Under the pieces are notes generated by a model. The model was given only the letters and a program-made list of their open reading frames with translations, made no database searches and was not told where the DNA came from. DNA of 64,000 bases. Source: an uncultured Lachnospiraceae bacterium (GTDB lineage: Bacteria > Bacillota > Clostridia > Lachnospirales > Lachnospiraceae). Shown here in pieces: positions 52,217-60,089 of the stretch. A program made the position numbers and the translations under genes. Each line of letters begins with the position of its first letter. Position 1 is the stretch's first letter. Location of the stretch: the NCBI GenBank assembly GCA_910586605.1, contig CAJUJR010000002.1:6510-70509 (forward strand). Direction: 5' to 3'.

Positions 52217-52543
52217 ATGGAAGAAAAAAATACTTATCAGAAGATATATGATGTAGTGCGGCAGATTCCGAGGGGGTCTGTAGCAACCTATGGGCAGGTG
52301 GCGTTTTTAGCCGGCAATGCAAGATGGGCGCGCGTAGTTGGATATGCGCTCCACGTAAATCCTGACCCGGAAGGGATTCCGTGCTACCGTGTTGTAACAA
52401 AAGAGGGGAAAGTATCTCAGGCATTTGCGTTTGGGGGTTCCAACCGTCAGGTGGAGCTTTTGGAAGCAGATGGGATAGAATTTGTAGATGGGCATGTGGA
52501 TATGGAGAAGTTTCAGTGGTCTGTAGGGCTGGAGCATAGATAA
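52217..52543 (+). CDS. MGMT-family DNA alkyl transfer protein, short form
   Basis: 108 residues from ATG 52217 (GGAGG upstream), only the DNA-binding domain of O6-methylguanine methyltransferase. IPRGSVATYGQVAFLAG and ARWARVVGYALHVNP match the helix-turn-helix and Arg finger. The active site reads IPCYRVVTKEG: the alkyl-accepting Cys is kept, but the His of PCHRV is Tyr. Alkyltransferase-like proteins have Trp at the Cys, so this one is between the two groups. It may repair alkylated bases or only flag them for excision. Confidence 0.82.
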   Translation: MEEKNTYQKIYDVVRQIPRGSVATYGQVAFLAGNARWARVVGYALHVNPDPEGIPCYRVVTKEGKVSQAFAFGGSNRQVELLEADGIEFVDGHVDMEKFQWSVGLEHR

Positions 52544-52553
52544 AAAATATTGC

Positions 52554-52599
52554 TTGACAAAACTGTGCTAACTGTATATACTGTTAATATACAGTTAGC
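52554..52599 (+). promoter_or_regulatory. Promoter of the GntR-ABC operon with operator over the -10
   Basis: TTGACA (52554-52559), a 17-base spacer and TATACT (52577-52582). GCTAACTGTATAT (52567-52579) and its exact complement (52587-52599) form a 13-base inverted repeat across the -10, the expected place for autoregulation by the GntR repressor encoded downstream. Confidence 0.85.
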
Positions 52600-52624
52600 T
52601 AATTGAAATGTTACAAGACAGAGT

Positions 52625-52686
52625 CAAATACCTTGCTGCACAGCAACAGGGGTTAGCAAGTTCGCCCCAAAGGGGCGGGGTATTTG
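52625..52686 (+). other. Structured leader or inserted repeat upstream of gntR
   Basis: Outer arms CAAATACC (52625-52632) and GGTATTTG (52679-52686) enclose two hairpins, TTGCTG-CA-CAGCAA (52633-52646) and CGCCCC-AAA-GGGGCG (52663-52677). It is locally more GC-rich than its surroundings and in the 5' untranslated part of the operon. I cannot name it; an attenuator or a dispersed element is possible. Confidence 0.5.
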
Positions 52687-52715
52687 CCACAAAAAGTGCG
52701 GCACGGGGGACTTAT

Positions 52716-53087
52716 ATGAATATCTTCATTGATAATAAAAGTGGAATTCCAATTTACGACCAGATTTACACCCAGATAAAGAACCATATTATCAGTGGTG
52801 AATTGAAAGAAGACGAAGCGCTTCCCTCTATCCGTCGTTTGGCAAAGGATTTGAGGATTAGCGTGGTAACGACAAAACGTGCCTATGATGAACTGGAGAG
52901 GGAGGGGTTTGTCTATACTGTCCCAGCGAAAGGGTGTTTTGTCGCTGCAAAAAATGCAGAGCTTTTGAAAGAAGAAAATTTAAAGAAAATGGAAGGGCAT
53001 ATGCAGGCAATTGCAGAGCTTGCCATTCCCTGTGGCCTTAGCAGGCAGGACATTCTTGATATGTTCTGTATTATATGGGAGGAATAA
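52716..53087 (+). CDS. GntR-family (YtrA type) transcriptional repressor
   Basis: 123 residues from ATG 52716. The frame continues upstream to 52608, but that part overlaps the structured leader and matches no GntR N-terminus. The winged helix is IYDQIYTQIKNHIISGELKEDEALPSIRRLAKDLRISVVTTKRAYDELEREGFV, followed by a short C-terminal helix region, as in the YtrA subfamily. Members repress linked ABC genes and respond to envelope stress. The operator at 52567-52599 is the likely target. The ABC ATPase starts 4 bases after its stop. Confidence 0.92.
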   Translation: MNIFIDNKSGIPIYDQIYTQIKNHIISGELKEDEALPSIRRLAKDLRISVVTTKRAYDELEREGFVYTVPAKGCFVAAKNAELLKEENLKKMEGHMQAIAELAIPCGLSRQDILDMFCIIWEE

Positions 53088-53090
53088 GTG

Positions 53091-53933
53091 ATGAATGCGA
53101 TTGATATTAAGGGGCTGACAAAGACGTATGCAGATTTTACATTATCCAATCTAAACCTGACGCTGCCAAGCGGCTGTATTATGGGGCTGGTAGGTGAAAA
53201 TGGGGCGGGGAAAAGCACTACGGTTAAGCTGATATTGGATATCATTAAAAAAGACAGTGGATCAATTAAAATTCTTGGGAAAGATAATCAAGAGGATATA
53301 AAATGCATTAAGGAAGAGATTGGGGTTGTACTGGATGAAGTTGGTTTCCCGGACTGCCTGACAGCGGCCCAGATTGGGAAAATTATGGAAAATACTTACC
53401 AAAACTGGGATAATGCGGTTTATGGTGATTTGCTAAAAAAGTTATCCATGCCTACAAAGAAAATGTTTCAGGAATATTCTAGAGGGATGAAGATGAAACT
53501 TGGGATTGCAGTTGCATTGTCCCATCATCCAAAGCTACTGATTTTAGATGAGGCCACGAATGGGCTGGATCCGGTTGCGCGGGATGAAGTAGTTGATATG
53601 ATTTGTGAATTTACAAGGGATGAAAGCCATGCGGTACTGGTTTCTTCCCATATTGTTACTGATTTGGAGAAAATATGCGACTATATTGCTTTTTTGCACA
53701 AAGGGGAACTTCTTTTGTGTGAAGAAAAAGATGTGCTTCTGACAGAATATGGCATTGTGCATTGTTCTTCTGAAAGCATCCAGGAGATTGCGCCATCTGC
53801 CATTATTAGGAAAAAAGAGACAGCGTTTGGCGTGGAAGCTGTTGTAAAGCGAAAAGATATTCCGTCTGGGCTGGATTATAGCCCGGTTAGTATTGAAGAA
53901 TTATTTGTATCTATGGTGAAGGGGGCAAAATAA
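53091..53933 (+). CDS. ABC transporter ATP-binding protein (ABC-2 type exporter)
   Basis: 280 residues. Walker A GENGAGKST, Walker B LLILDEATNGLDP and the switch VSSHIV are present. The signature is degenerate: YSRGMKMKLG in place of LSGGQ, common in this exporter class. The C-terminal part resembles YtrB-type ATPases. ATG 53091 (GTG 53088 also possible) lies just after gntR. It pairs with the permease gene one base downstream. Confidence 0.92.
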   Translation: MNAIDIKGLTKTYADFTLSNLNLTLPSGCIMGLVGENGAGKSTTVKLILDIIKKDSGSIKILGKDNQEDIKCIKEEIGVVLDEVGFPDCLTAAQIGKIMENTYQNWDNAVYGDLLKKLSMPTKKMFQEYSRGMKMKLGIAVALSHHPKLLILDEATNGLDPVARDEVVDMICEFTRDESHAVLVSSHIVTDLEKICDYIAFLHKGELLLCEEKDVLLTEYGIVHCSSESIQEIAPSAIIRKKETAFGVEAVVKRKDIPSGLDYSPVSIEELFVSMVKGAK

Positions 53934-53934
53934 T

Positions 53935-54564
53935 ATGAAAGGGTTGTTATTAAAAGATTTATACATGATGCGGAAATATTGCTGGATGATGTTAGCAGTT
54001 ATTGTATTGTTTACAGCAGTGTCTTTTGTAGATAAGGCAAATATGTTTTTTCAGTTTTATCCTATTGTGATAATAAGTGTTTTACCAGTAACAATACTTG
54101 GGTATGATGAAAAATGCCATTGGGATGTCTATGGCCAGGTTTTTCCATATTCTAGGAAGCAGCTTGTTACTGTTAAATATCTGTTAGGCTTGATTTTGGT
54201 TTGTGCTATGTGGCTATTGCTGGCTGCTATCCAGTTTTTTGGCAGTGTAGTGAATCATTCAGGCGGGCAGGGGGATTTGTGGTCGTTTTTATTGATTGTG
54301 CTGTCAACTGGGTTTCTTGCATCTGGGTTTCTAATGCCAATTATCTTCAAATTTGGCACAGAAAAAGGGCGTCTTGCTTTTATGATTGTTATTGTCTTAA
54401 TTTGTGCTGGAAGCGCAGGCATGACGTCTTTACCTTCTAATATTCTTTTCCGCTTTCCGTTATCAACAGGGGCAGTTGCCCTGATAGCCTTCGCTGCAAG
54501 CAGCATTATCTTATTTTTGTCCTGGATAGTTTCTGTTAAAATATATGAGAGGAAGGAATTTTAG
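53935..54564 (+). CDS. ABC-2 type permease
   Basis: 209 residues, six helices, opening MKGLLLKDLYMMRKYCWMMLAVIV as in ABC-2 permeases of the YtrC/SkfF kind. GYDEKCHWDVYGQVFPYSRKQLVTVKYLLGL is the family's cytoplasmic segment. With the ATPase it makes a small exporter regulated by the GntR protein. The substrate is unknown; antibiotic or peptide stress is typical for this class. Confidence 0.88.
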   Translation: MKGLLLKDLYMMRKYCWMMLAVIVLFTAVSFVDKANMFFQFYPIVIISVLPVTILGYDEKCHWDVYGQVFPYSRKQLVTVKYLLGLILVCAMWLLLAAIQFFGSVVNHSGGQGDLWSFLLIVLSTGFLASGFLMPIIFKFGTEKGRLAFMIVIVLICAGSAGMTSLPSNILFRFPLSTGAVALIAFAASSIILFLSWIVSVKIYERKEF

Positions 54565-54619
54565 GGAAATACAGGTTTTTACTGGCTAAGAAGCAAACAG
54601 TAACAAGTTTTTCTGCTCC

Positions 54620-54639
54620 GATTGGCTGTGAATAGTAAC
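54620..54639 (-). repeat. GTTACTATTCACAGCC repeat family, copy d
   Basis: GATTGGCTGTGAATAGTAAC on the plus strand, an exact core match on the minus strand. It lies in the 184-base gap between the ABC permease and the Big_2 protein. Confidence 0.65.
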
Positions 54640-54748
54640 ACATTTTTCTCTGTCAAAAGATGAAAGTGAGATTATTTTCTTTACATTTTTCTTCAAAAAA
54701 TGTATAATTATTACAGATTATGTTTTGACGAGGGGAGTGACTTTATCT

Positions 54749-55750
54749 ATGAAAAGAAAAAAGTATCTGAAGCTGCTGTCGTTGGTTATTATTGTTGCTC
54801 TGTTAGTGAATATTTCAACCGCTTCACAGGCAAAGCCGAAACCAAAGCTGAATAAGACGAAGCTGACGCTTACGATTGGCCGGTCGTCAAGCCTGACGCT
54901 GAAAAATACCAGTGCAAAAGTAAAATGGTCCAGCAGTAATAAATCAGTGGCATCTGTAAATTCGTTGGGAGACGTAACTGCGAAAAAGGCAGGCACAGCC
55001 AATATCAAGGCAAAAGCAGGGAAAAAGACATATACCTGTAAAGTTACTGTGCCAAAGCAGTATATCAGTAAGACAGCGATGACGTTAGATGCAGGCAGTT
55101 CAAAAACGTTGAGGGTATATGGTGTGTCGTCTAGTGATGATATTTTCTGGAGCAGTGATGATGAAAGCATTGCAACTGTTTCAAATAAGGGAAAGGTTAC
55201 AGCCCTTGCATCTGGGCGTACCATAATACGCGCAACCTTAAACAGTGGGGTTGGGAAAACATATAAGTGTGAAGTGCTAGTATATGGGGACAATCCATAC
55301 CCGCCAGATGAAACAGATGATCCATATCCGCCAGATGAAACAGATACTCCGGTTGTGCCTGAGGATACACCAACACCGACAGCCCCGTCTGTTGAAACGG
55401 CTTCGCCATCACCGACACCGCTTCCAGATATACCTGTTACGGGTGTAGAATTGATGGAAACAAGCCTGACATTGGATTTGACCGTTTCAAGGTATTTATC
55501 TGCAAATGTCATGCCGTTAAATGCAACCAACAGGAATGTGACATGGAGAAGTACGAACCCATACATAGCAAGGGTAACAAATAATGGCATGGTAACAGGG
55601 CTTGCAGGCGGGATTACAATGGTTTATGTTATGACAGAAGAGGGAAGGTTTGTTGCTTCCTGTAACGTAACAGTGACAGGCAATACGCCAACACCAATTC
55701 CAACACCAAAGCCGACACCGACGCCAAAGCCAACGCCAACGAAAAAATAA
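54749..55750 (+). CDS. Secreted protein with Big_2 (Ig-like) domains
   Basis: 333 residues from ATG 54749 (AGGGGAGTGA). A signal peptide (LLSLVIIVALLVNISTASQA) is followed by two Big_2-type domains (about 35-180: TLTIGRSSSLTLKN, WSSSNKSVASVNSLGDVTAKKAGTANI; WSSDDESIATVSNKGKVTALASG). A Pro/Thr/Asp-rich linker with a repeated PYPPDETD and a third Big_2 domain (about 230-310) come next. The end is a Thr-Pro-Lys repeat. No LPxTG anchor is seen, so it is secreted or held by charge on the wall. A surface or adhesion role is inferred. Confidence 0.85.
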   Translation: MKRKKYLKLLSLVIIVALLVNISTASQAKPKPKLNKTKLTLTIGRSSSLTLKNTSAKVKWSSSNKSVASVNSLGDVTAKKAGTANIKAKAGKKTYTCKVTVPKQYISKTAMTLDAGSSKTLRVYGVSSSDDIFWSSDDESIATVSNKGKVTALASGRTIIRATLNSGVGKTYKCEVLVYGDNPYPPDETDDPYPPDETDTPVVPEDTPTPTAPSVETASPSPTPLPDIPVTGVELMETSLTLDLTVSRYLSANVMPLNATNRNVTWRSTNPYIARVTNNGMVTGLAGGITMVYVMTEEGRFVASCNVTVTGNTPTPIPTPKPTPTPKPTPTKK

Positions 55751-55816
55751 GATTAAGTTAACGTGTGCGAAAAGGTGTAGACAAAAAGAAAATAGGATGC
55801 TATTCTATCCATAGAA

Positions 55817-55910
55817 TCTATACGACTGGCGGATAAGACATGTCCAAGATGCATGTTCTAGTGAGAAAACTCACAGGGAGTATAGAAAGAAAGAGCCGAC
55901 CGCCTGGGCA
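55817..55910 (+). ncRNA. ZTP riboswitch (pfl motif) aptamer
   Basis: P1 is TCTATAC (55817-55823) with GTATAGA (55880-55886). Just inside are the conserved GACTGGCGG (55824-55832), a variable hairpin, the P2-type hairpin GTGAG-AAAA-CTCAC, and AGGGAG. After P1 comes the hallmark CCGCCTGGGCA (55900-55910), whose CCGCC can pair with GGCGG to form the pseudoknot. This is the ZTP aptamer layout. ZTP/ZMP signals low 10-formyl-tetrahydrofolate. The two genes downstream use and remove ZMP (AICAR monophosphate), the classic regulon. Confidence 0.88.
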
Positions 55911-55944
55911 CTCATTATTGGAGTGCCTGGATGGCCGGCTCTTT
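55890..55944 (+). terminator. Riboswitch-controlled terminator
   Basis: AAAGAGCCG (55890-55898) and CGGCTCTTT (55936-55944) form an outer stem over an inner hairpin GGCACTC (55907-55913) with GAGTGCC (55921-55927). The stem encloses CCGCC, so pseudoknot formation with bound ZTP should compete with it and allow read-through. Confidence 0.75.
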
Positions 55945-55986
55945 AGCGTATTCTTTATTACGCTGCAACATAGTGGTTCACCAACA

Positions 55987-56005
55987 AAAAAGCCAGTGGC
56001 TTTTT
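55987..56005 (+). terminator. Second terminator-like hairpin before the IMP cyclohydrolase gene
   Basis: AAAAAGC and GCTTTTT around CAGTG, with a T run in the right arm. It lies 24 bases before the ribosome site, after the riboswitch terminator, and may add basal attenuation. Confidence 0.4.
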
Positions 56006-56042
56006 GCAGGATGGGAGATTTTACTAAAAAGGAGGATGCGAT

Positions 56043-56756
56043 ATGCAGAAAATATCATTAGAAACAGGTTTAAAGGGGAATCCATATCCTGGAAGAGGGA
56101 TTGTGATTGGAAAGTCCCCAAATGGAAAATATGCGGTGGCGGCTTATTTTATTATGGGCAGAAGTGTGAACAGCAGGAATCGTATTTTTGTGGAAGAGGG
56201 GGAAGGGATCCGGACAGAAGCGTTTGATCCGGCAAAATTAAGTGATCCAAGCCTTGTGATTTATGCGCCTGTCCGTGTACTGGGAAATAAAACGATTGTA
56301 ACAAACGGTGACCAGACAGATACGATATATGAATTGATGGATAAACAGCAGACGTTTGAACAGGCGCTCCGTACCAGGGAATTTGAACCGGACGCCCCAA
56401 ATTATACACCAAGGATTTCAGGTATTCTGCATATTGAAGAAGGGCAGTTTAATTATGCAATGTCAATTTTAAAGAGCAATAATGGAGACCCTTCACAGTG
56501 TAACCGCTATACATTTAGTTATACAAACCCGTTGGATGGGGAGGGGCATTTTATCCATACTTATATGGGGGATGGAAATCCGCTGCCAAGCTTTGAAGGG
56601 GAACCAGAGTTGGTTGAGATCTTGGATGATATGGAAGAATTTACGGATATGCTTTGGGGCAGTTTAAATGAAGAAAATAAAGTATCATTATTTGTCCGTT
56701 ATATTGATATAGCAACTGGGGAATATGAAACTAATATTGTAAATAAAAATAAATAA
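56043..56756 (+). CDS. IMP cyclohydrolase (PurO-like)
   Basis: 237 residues, single domain of the IMP cyclohydrolase family. [29 protein letters not shown] opens the protein, and [20 protein letters not shown] and [27 protein letters not shown] follow, as in the archaeal-type PurO fold. It closes FAICAR to IMP, the last step of purine synthesis. ATG 56043 follows AAGGAGG. The AICAR transformylase gene follows after 17 bases, so the two steps of bifunctional PurH are split here. Expression is under the ZTP riboswitch at 55817. Confidence 0.88.
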   Translation: MQKISLETGLKGNPYPGRGIVIGKSPNGKYAVAAYFIMGRSVNSRNRIFVEEGEGIRTEAFDPAKLSDPSLVIYAPVRVLGNKTIVTNGDQTDTIYELMDKQQTFEQALRTREFEPDAPNYTPRISGILHIEEGQFNYAMSILKSNNGDPSQCNRYTFSYTNPLDGEGHFIHTYMGDGNPLPSFEGEPELVEILDDMEEFTDMLWGSLNEENKVSLFVRYIDIATGEYETNIVNKNK

Positions 56757-56773
56757 TTAGCGAGGTGCATAAT

Positions 56774-57952
56774 ATGAAAGAATTAGAATTAAAGTATGGA
56801 TGTAATCCAAACCAAAAGCCGTCCAAAATATATATGGGGGATGGTTCTGAACTACCAATTCAGGTTTTAAATGGAAAACCAGGGTATATCAATTTCCTGG
56901 ATGCGTTTAATGGCTGGCAGTTGGTGAAAGAACTTAAAAAAGCAACAGGGCTTCCTGCAGCCACGTCTTTTAAGCATGTCTCCCCTGCAGGCGCTGCGGT
57001 TGGGCTTCCGTTAAGCGAGGTAGAAGCTAAGATTTATTGGGTGGATGATTTAGGGGAGCTTTCCCCGCTTGCCTGCGCCTATTCCAGGGCAAGGGGAGCC
57101 GACCGCATGTCTTCGTATGGTGATTTCATTGCACTTTCTGATGTTTGTGATGTATCGGCCGCAAATGTGATTAAACGGGAATTTTCAGATGGGATTATAG
57201 CCCCAGGCTATGAGCCGGAGGCATTGGAGATTTTAAAGGGAAAGAAAAAGGGAAGCTATGCCATAATTCAAATTGATGAAAATTATGTGCCAAATCCAAT
57301 TGAGCGGAAAGAGGTCTATGGGATTACATTTGAGCAGGGGCGGAATGAGCTAAATATTGATGATGATTTCTTTAGCAATGTTGTAACAGAAAATAAGGAT
57401 ATACCAGATTCTGCTAAAATTGATATGGCTATCTCAATGATTACATTAAAATATACACAGTCTAATTCTGTCTGCTATGTAAAGGGAGGGCAGGCAATCG
57501 GCATTGGGGCCGGGCAGCAGTCCAGAATCCATTGTACAAGGCTGGCAGGGAGTAAGGCGGACAATTGGTTATTGCGTCAGTCCCCAGAAGTGTTAAATCT
57601 TCCATTTAAGGAAGAGATGAAGCGTGCCGACCGGGATAATGCTATTGATTTATATATTGGGGAAGATTATATGGATATCCTTGCTGATGGAGAATGGGAG
57701 AAGGCTTTTACTAAGAAACCTCCTGTCTTTACAAAGGAAGCAAAACAGGAATGGCTTTCTAAAGCAACGGGCGTTACGCTTGGCTCTGATGCATTCTTCC
57801 CGTTTAGCGATAATGTAGAAAGGGCATTCCGAAGCGGTGTGCAGTATATTGCACAGCCAGGCGGCTCTATCCGGGATGGAGAGGTAATAGAGGCGTGCAA
57901 TAAGCATAATATCGCAATGTGCTTTACCGGGCTGCGCCTGTTCCACCACTGA
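56774..57952 (+). CDS. purH: AICAR transformylase (PurH C-terminal domain alone)
   Basis: 392 residues from ATG 56774 (GCGAGGTG). Only the formyltransferase domain of PurH is present: [18 protein letters not shown] carries the conserved Lys-His pair, [23 protein letters not shown] and [28 protein letters not shown] are family blocks, and [32 protein letters not shown] is near the end. It transfers a formyl group from 10-formyl-THF to AICAR (ZMP). No inosinicase domain is fused, as that step is done by the upstream gene. Confidence 0.93.
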   Translation: MKELELKYGCNPNQKPSKIYMGDGSELPIQVLNGKPGYINFLDAFNGWQLVKELKKATGLPAATSFKHVSPAGAAVGLPLSEVEAKIYWVDDLGELSPLACAYSRARGADRMSSYGDFIALSDVCDVSAANVIKREFSDGIIAPGYEPEALEILKGKKKGSYAIIQIDENYVPNPIERKEVYGITFEQGRNELNIDDDFFSNVVTENKDIPDSAKIDMAISMITLKYTQSNSVCYVKGGQAIGIGAGQQSRIHCTRLAGSKADNWLLRQSPEVLNLPFKEEMKRADRDNAIDLYIGEDYMDILADGEWEKAFTKKPPVFTKEAKQEWLSKATGVTLGSDAFFPFSDNVERAFRSGVQYIAQPGGSIRDGEVIEACNKHNIAMCFTGLRLFHH

Positions 57953-58018
57953 TAGTAACAAAGAACTGTCAATAAATTAACAGAATCAGTTGTTTTTCTG
58001 GGGCAGGTATTTTATAAT

Positions 58019-58062
58019 ATTACTAAGGCGGTTAAATATTGATATTAGACCACCTTAGTAAT
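58019..58062. repeat. Short palindromic element related to the MITE ends
   Basis: ATTACTAAGGCGGT (58019-58032) and ACCACCTTAGTAAT (58049-58062) are inverted over 14 bases with one mismatch. The left part GGCGGTTAAATAT matches the left ends of 16085 and 22975. It looks like two joined ends of that element without the body. It sits 8 bases before the ribosome site of the next gene. Confidence 0.6.
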
Positions 58063-58082
58063 AAGAACAGGGAGGTGGAACG

Positions 58083-58901
58083 ATGACGGTAACAGATGTT
58101 ATAATACCATATGCAGCATATAAAGAGGCAGATGATTTAAACAAACTGGTGTTGGAGAAAACACAGGTAATTGAAGAGGCGGCATTTGAATTTTGCCATA
58201 ATTTGACTTCGGTAGTATTCCCAAAGTCCTTAAAATCAATTGGAGCTTCTGCTTTCCATAGCTGTACGGATTTAAATAAGATGTCTTATTTGCCGGCTGG
58301 CGTGGCAATTGGAAATAACGCATTTAATAATTGCCAGAATATAACAGAAGTTTACCTGGGTGACAACGTAAAACTTGGGGAAGCAGTTTTTTATGACTGT
58401 AGGAAGCTTACAAAGATAACGCTTCCGTGTGATTTGAAAGCAATTCATAAATATACTTTTGCATCTTGCCTGGAATTAGCGGATATTGAAGTCCCTGACA
58501 GTGTTGTAGAAATTGGGGAAGGGGCTTTCAGCCGCTGCATGATGTTAAATTCTATTCAGCTTCCTGGCAACCTTATAAAGCTTGGGGCATATGCTTTTGA
58601 TGGGTGTATTTCTTTGGAGCAGATTACAATACCGACTACATTGCACACAATAGAAGCTGGGACGTTCCGCGATTGTAGCGCACTTGTAAATTTAACGATA
58701 CCGGGCGGTGTAGAGACTGTCCAGAGAGGTGCGTTCAGCGGCTGTATAAGCCTGGAAAAAATTGTTTTTCCTCCATCACTGGAGTATGTTGAGCCAGAAG
58801 CAATTTTTAACTGCCCAAATTTAAAACAGGTTGCGATTCCACAGAAAGCCAAAATGTTTGTGGATTCTTTCCCAATCAGAACGCAGATACAGTACATATA
58901 G
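58083..58901 (+). CDS. BspA-type leucine-rich repeat protein, no signal peptide
   Basis: 272 residues made almost fully of LRR_5 repeats of about 23 residues: VIEEAAFEFCHNLTSVVFPKSL, IGASAFHSCTDLNKMSYL, IGEGAFSRCMMLNSIQLPG, LGAYAFDGCISLEQITIP and others. Unlike the copy at 23174 it has no signal peptide, linker or anchor, so it is probably cytoplasmic. ATG 58083 follows GGGAGGTGG. It is a stand-alone gene ending at a strong terminator. Confidence 0.85.
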   Translation: MTVTDVIIPYAAYKEADDLNKLVLEKTQVIEEAAFEFCHNLTSVVFPKSLKSIGASAFHSCTDLNKMSYLPAGVAIGNNAFNNCQNITEVYLGDNVKLGEAVFYDCRKLTKITLPCDLKAIHKYTFASCLELADIEVPDSVVEIGEGAFSRCMMLNSIQLPGNLIKLGAYAFDGCISLEQITIPTTLHTIEAGTFRDCSALVNLTIPGGVETVQRGAFSGCISLEKIVFPPSLEYVEPEAIFNCPNLKQVAIPQKAKMFVDSFPIRTQIQYI

Positions 58902-58950
58902 TTTAGGGCATGGTTGGGATTTATAGATCAGCCTCAGATTTATGAAAAGG

Positions 58951-58982
58951 AAGGGGGAATGCGAACGCATTCCCCCTTTTTT
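58951..58982 (+). terminator. Terminator after the LRR gene
   Basis: AAGGGGGAATGCG and CGCATTCCCCCTT form a perfect 13-base stem with loop AA, followed by TTTT. Confidence 0.93.
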
Positions 58983-59007
58983 GGAATCTTATGCAATTTA
59001 GTGAATA

Positions 59008-59074
59008 TAAGATGAAAAATTTTCATCTTAAAAATGAGAAAAAATCTTTACATTTTTGTGGTGCGCTATATAAT
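59008..59074 (+). promoter_or_regulatory. Promoter of the por operon with upstream palindrome
   Basis: TTTACA (59047-59052), a 16-base spacer and TATAAT (59069-59074). A perfect 23-base palindrome at 59008-59030 (arms TAAGATGAAAA) lies 16 bases before the -35, a place that suits an activator or a repressor such as Rex-like or CRP-like proteins, though it is not their known consensus. Confidence 0.7.
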
Positions 59075-59146
59075 AATAAGAGTTGAGAAAAAGAATAGTT
59101 TATGGTGAAAAAAATTCATCATAGTGGAAAAGGAGAAAATAAAATT

Positions 59147-59755
59147 ATGAAAAACGGAATCGAAATCAGATGGCATGGCCGTGGCGGCCAAGGAGCAAAA
59201 ACAGCAGCTTTACTTCTTGCAGACGTTGCATTTAAGACAGGGCGCAATGTGCAGGGGTTTCCGGAATATGGCCCAGAGCGTATGGGCGCTCCGATTACAG
59301 CATATAACCGGATTAGTTCTGATAAAATCCGAGTTCATTCTAATATATACCATCCTGATTTTGTTGTAGTTGTGGATGAGACATTGCTTGGTTCTGTCGA
59401 TGTTACAGCCGGACTGAAAAATAGCGGGGCAATTATTGTTAATACGGCAAAGTCCAAGGAGGAAATCCAGGAACACTTGAATGGCTACGAAGGGCGTGTC
59501 TATACAATTGACGCAAGGAAAATTTCTGTTGAGACATTAGGGAAGAATTTCCCGAATTCACCAATGCTTGCAGCAGCAGTTGCAGTAAGCAAAATTATGC
59601 CAAGGGAAAAATTTATCAAAGAAATGCGTGCTTCTTATCAGCATAAGTTTGCAAAGAAACCAGAAGTGATTGATGGAAATATGAAGGCTCTTGAAATGGC
59701 TTTTGACAAGGCTGAGGAAGCGATTGAAGCGGATGAAATGAGTTTGTCTGCATAA
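59147..59755 (+). CDS. porG: 2-oxoacid:ferredoxin oxidoreductase, gamma subunit
   Basis: 202 residues from ATG 59147 (AAAGGAGAAAAT); an earlier ATG at 59102 is less suited. IRWHGRGGQGAKTAALLLADVAF is the gamma-subunit opening, and GFPEYGPERMGAPI fits pyruvate or ketoisovalerate oxidoreductases. It is the first of four genes ordered gamma, delta, alpha, beta, as in Thermotoga and archaeal enzymes. The complex oxidises a 2-oxoacid to acyl-CoA with reduction of ferredoxin. Confidence 0.93.
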   Translation: MKNGIEIRWHGRGGQGAKTAALLLADVAFKTGRNVQGFPEYGPERMGAPITAYNRISSDKIRVHSNIYHPDFVVVVDETLLGSVDVTAGLKNSGAIIVNTAKSKEEIQEHLNGYEGRVYTIDARKISVETLGKNFPNSPMLAAAVAVSKIMPREKFIKEMRASYQHKFAKKPEVIDGNMKALEMAFDKAEEAIEADEMSLSA

Positions 59756-59783
59756 AAGGCAGAAGAAGTCCAGGAGGCTGAAA

Positions 59784-60089
59784 ATGAGAACTGATGTTAC
59801 AAAGATTAATGAGAAAACACCCCATGAGCAGCTTACAGAAGGGTTAATGATGTTTGCCGGAGGCACTTCCAAATATTTCAATACAGGGGAATGGAGGACA
59901 AATACTCCTGTATTCCATGAAGAGAAATGCAAGCAATGCCTGCTTTGTGCCCCAGTATGCCCGGATTCCAGCATACCTGTAAAAAATGGGGAGCGTCTGG
60001 CGTTTGACATGGATCATTGCAAGGGATGTGGGATATGTGCAAATGTCTGCCCATTTGGGGCAATTGAAATGAAGGAGGGCGTTGAGTAA
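59784..60089 (+). CDS. porD: 2-oxoacid:ferredoxin oxidoreductase, delta (2[4Fe-4S]) subunit
   Basis: 101 residues. Two ferredoxin motifs: CKQCLLCAPVCPDSSIP and CKGCGICANVCPFGAIEM, each CxxCxxCxxxCP, enough for two [4Fe-4S] clusters. It passes electrons from the catalytic core to external ferredoxin. The stop TAA shares its last A with the porA ATG, so translation is coupled. GTCCAGGAGG lies before its own ATG. Confidence 0.94.
   Translation: MRTDVTKINEKTPHEQLTEGLMMFAGGTSKYFNTGEWRTNTPVFHEEKCKQCLLCAPVCPDSSIPVKNGERLAFDMDHCKGCGICANVCPFGAIEMKEGVE

Noticed and set aside
52608..52715. N-terminal extension of the GntR protein
   Set aside because: The extra 36 codons cover the folded leader and precede the standard GntR start. 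The ATG at 52716 matches the family's N-terminus.
54718..55590. 290-residue open frame on the minus strand
   Set aside because: It lies opposite the Big_2 protein gene, which has a signal peptide, ribosome site and clear domains. The minus frame has no recognisable motif.
55840..56061. 73-residue open frame upstream of the IMP cyclohydrolase gene
   Set aside because: It overlaps the ZTP riboswitch and its terminator, which explain the sequence better.
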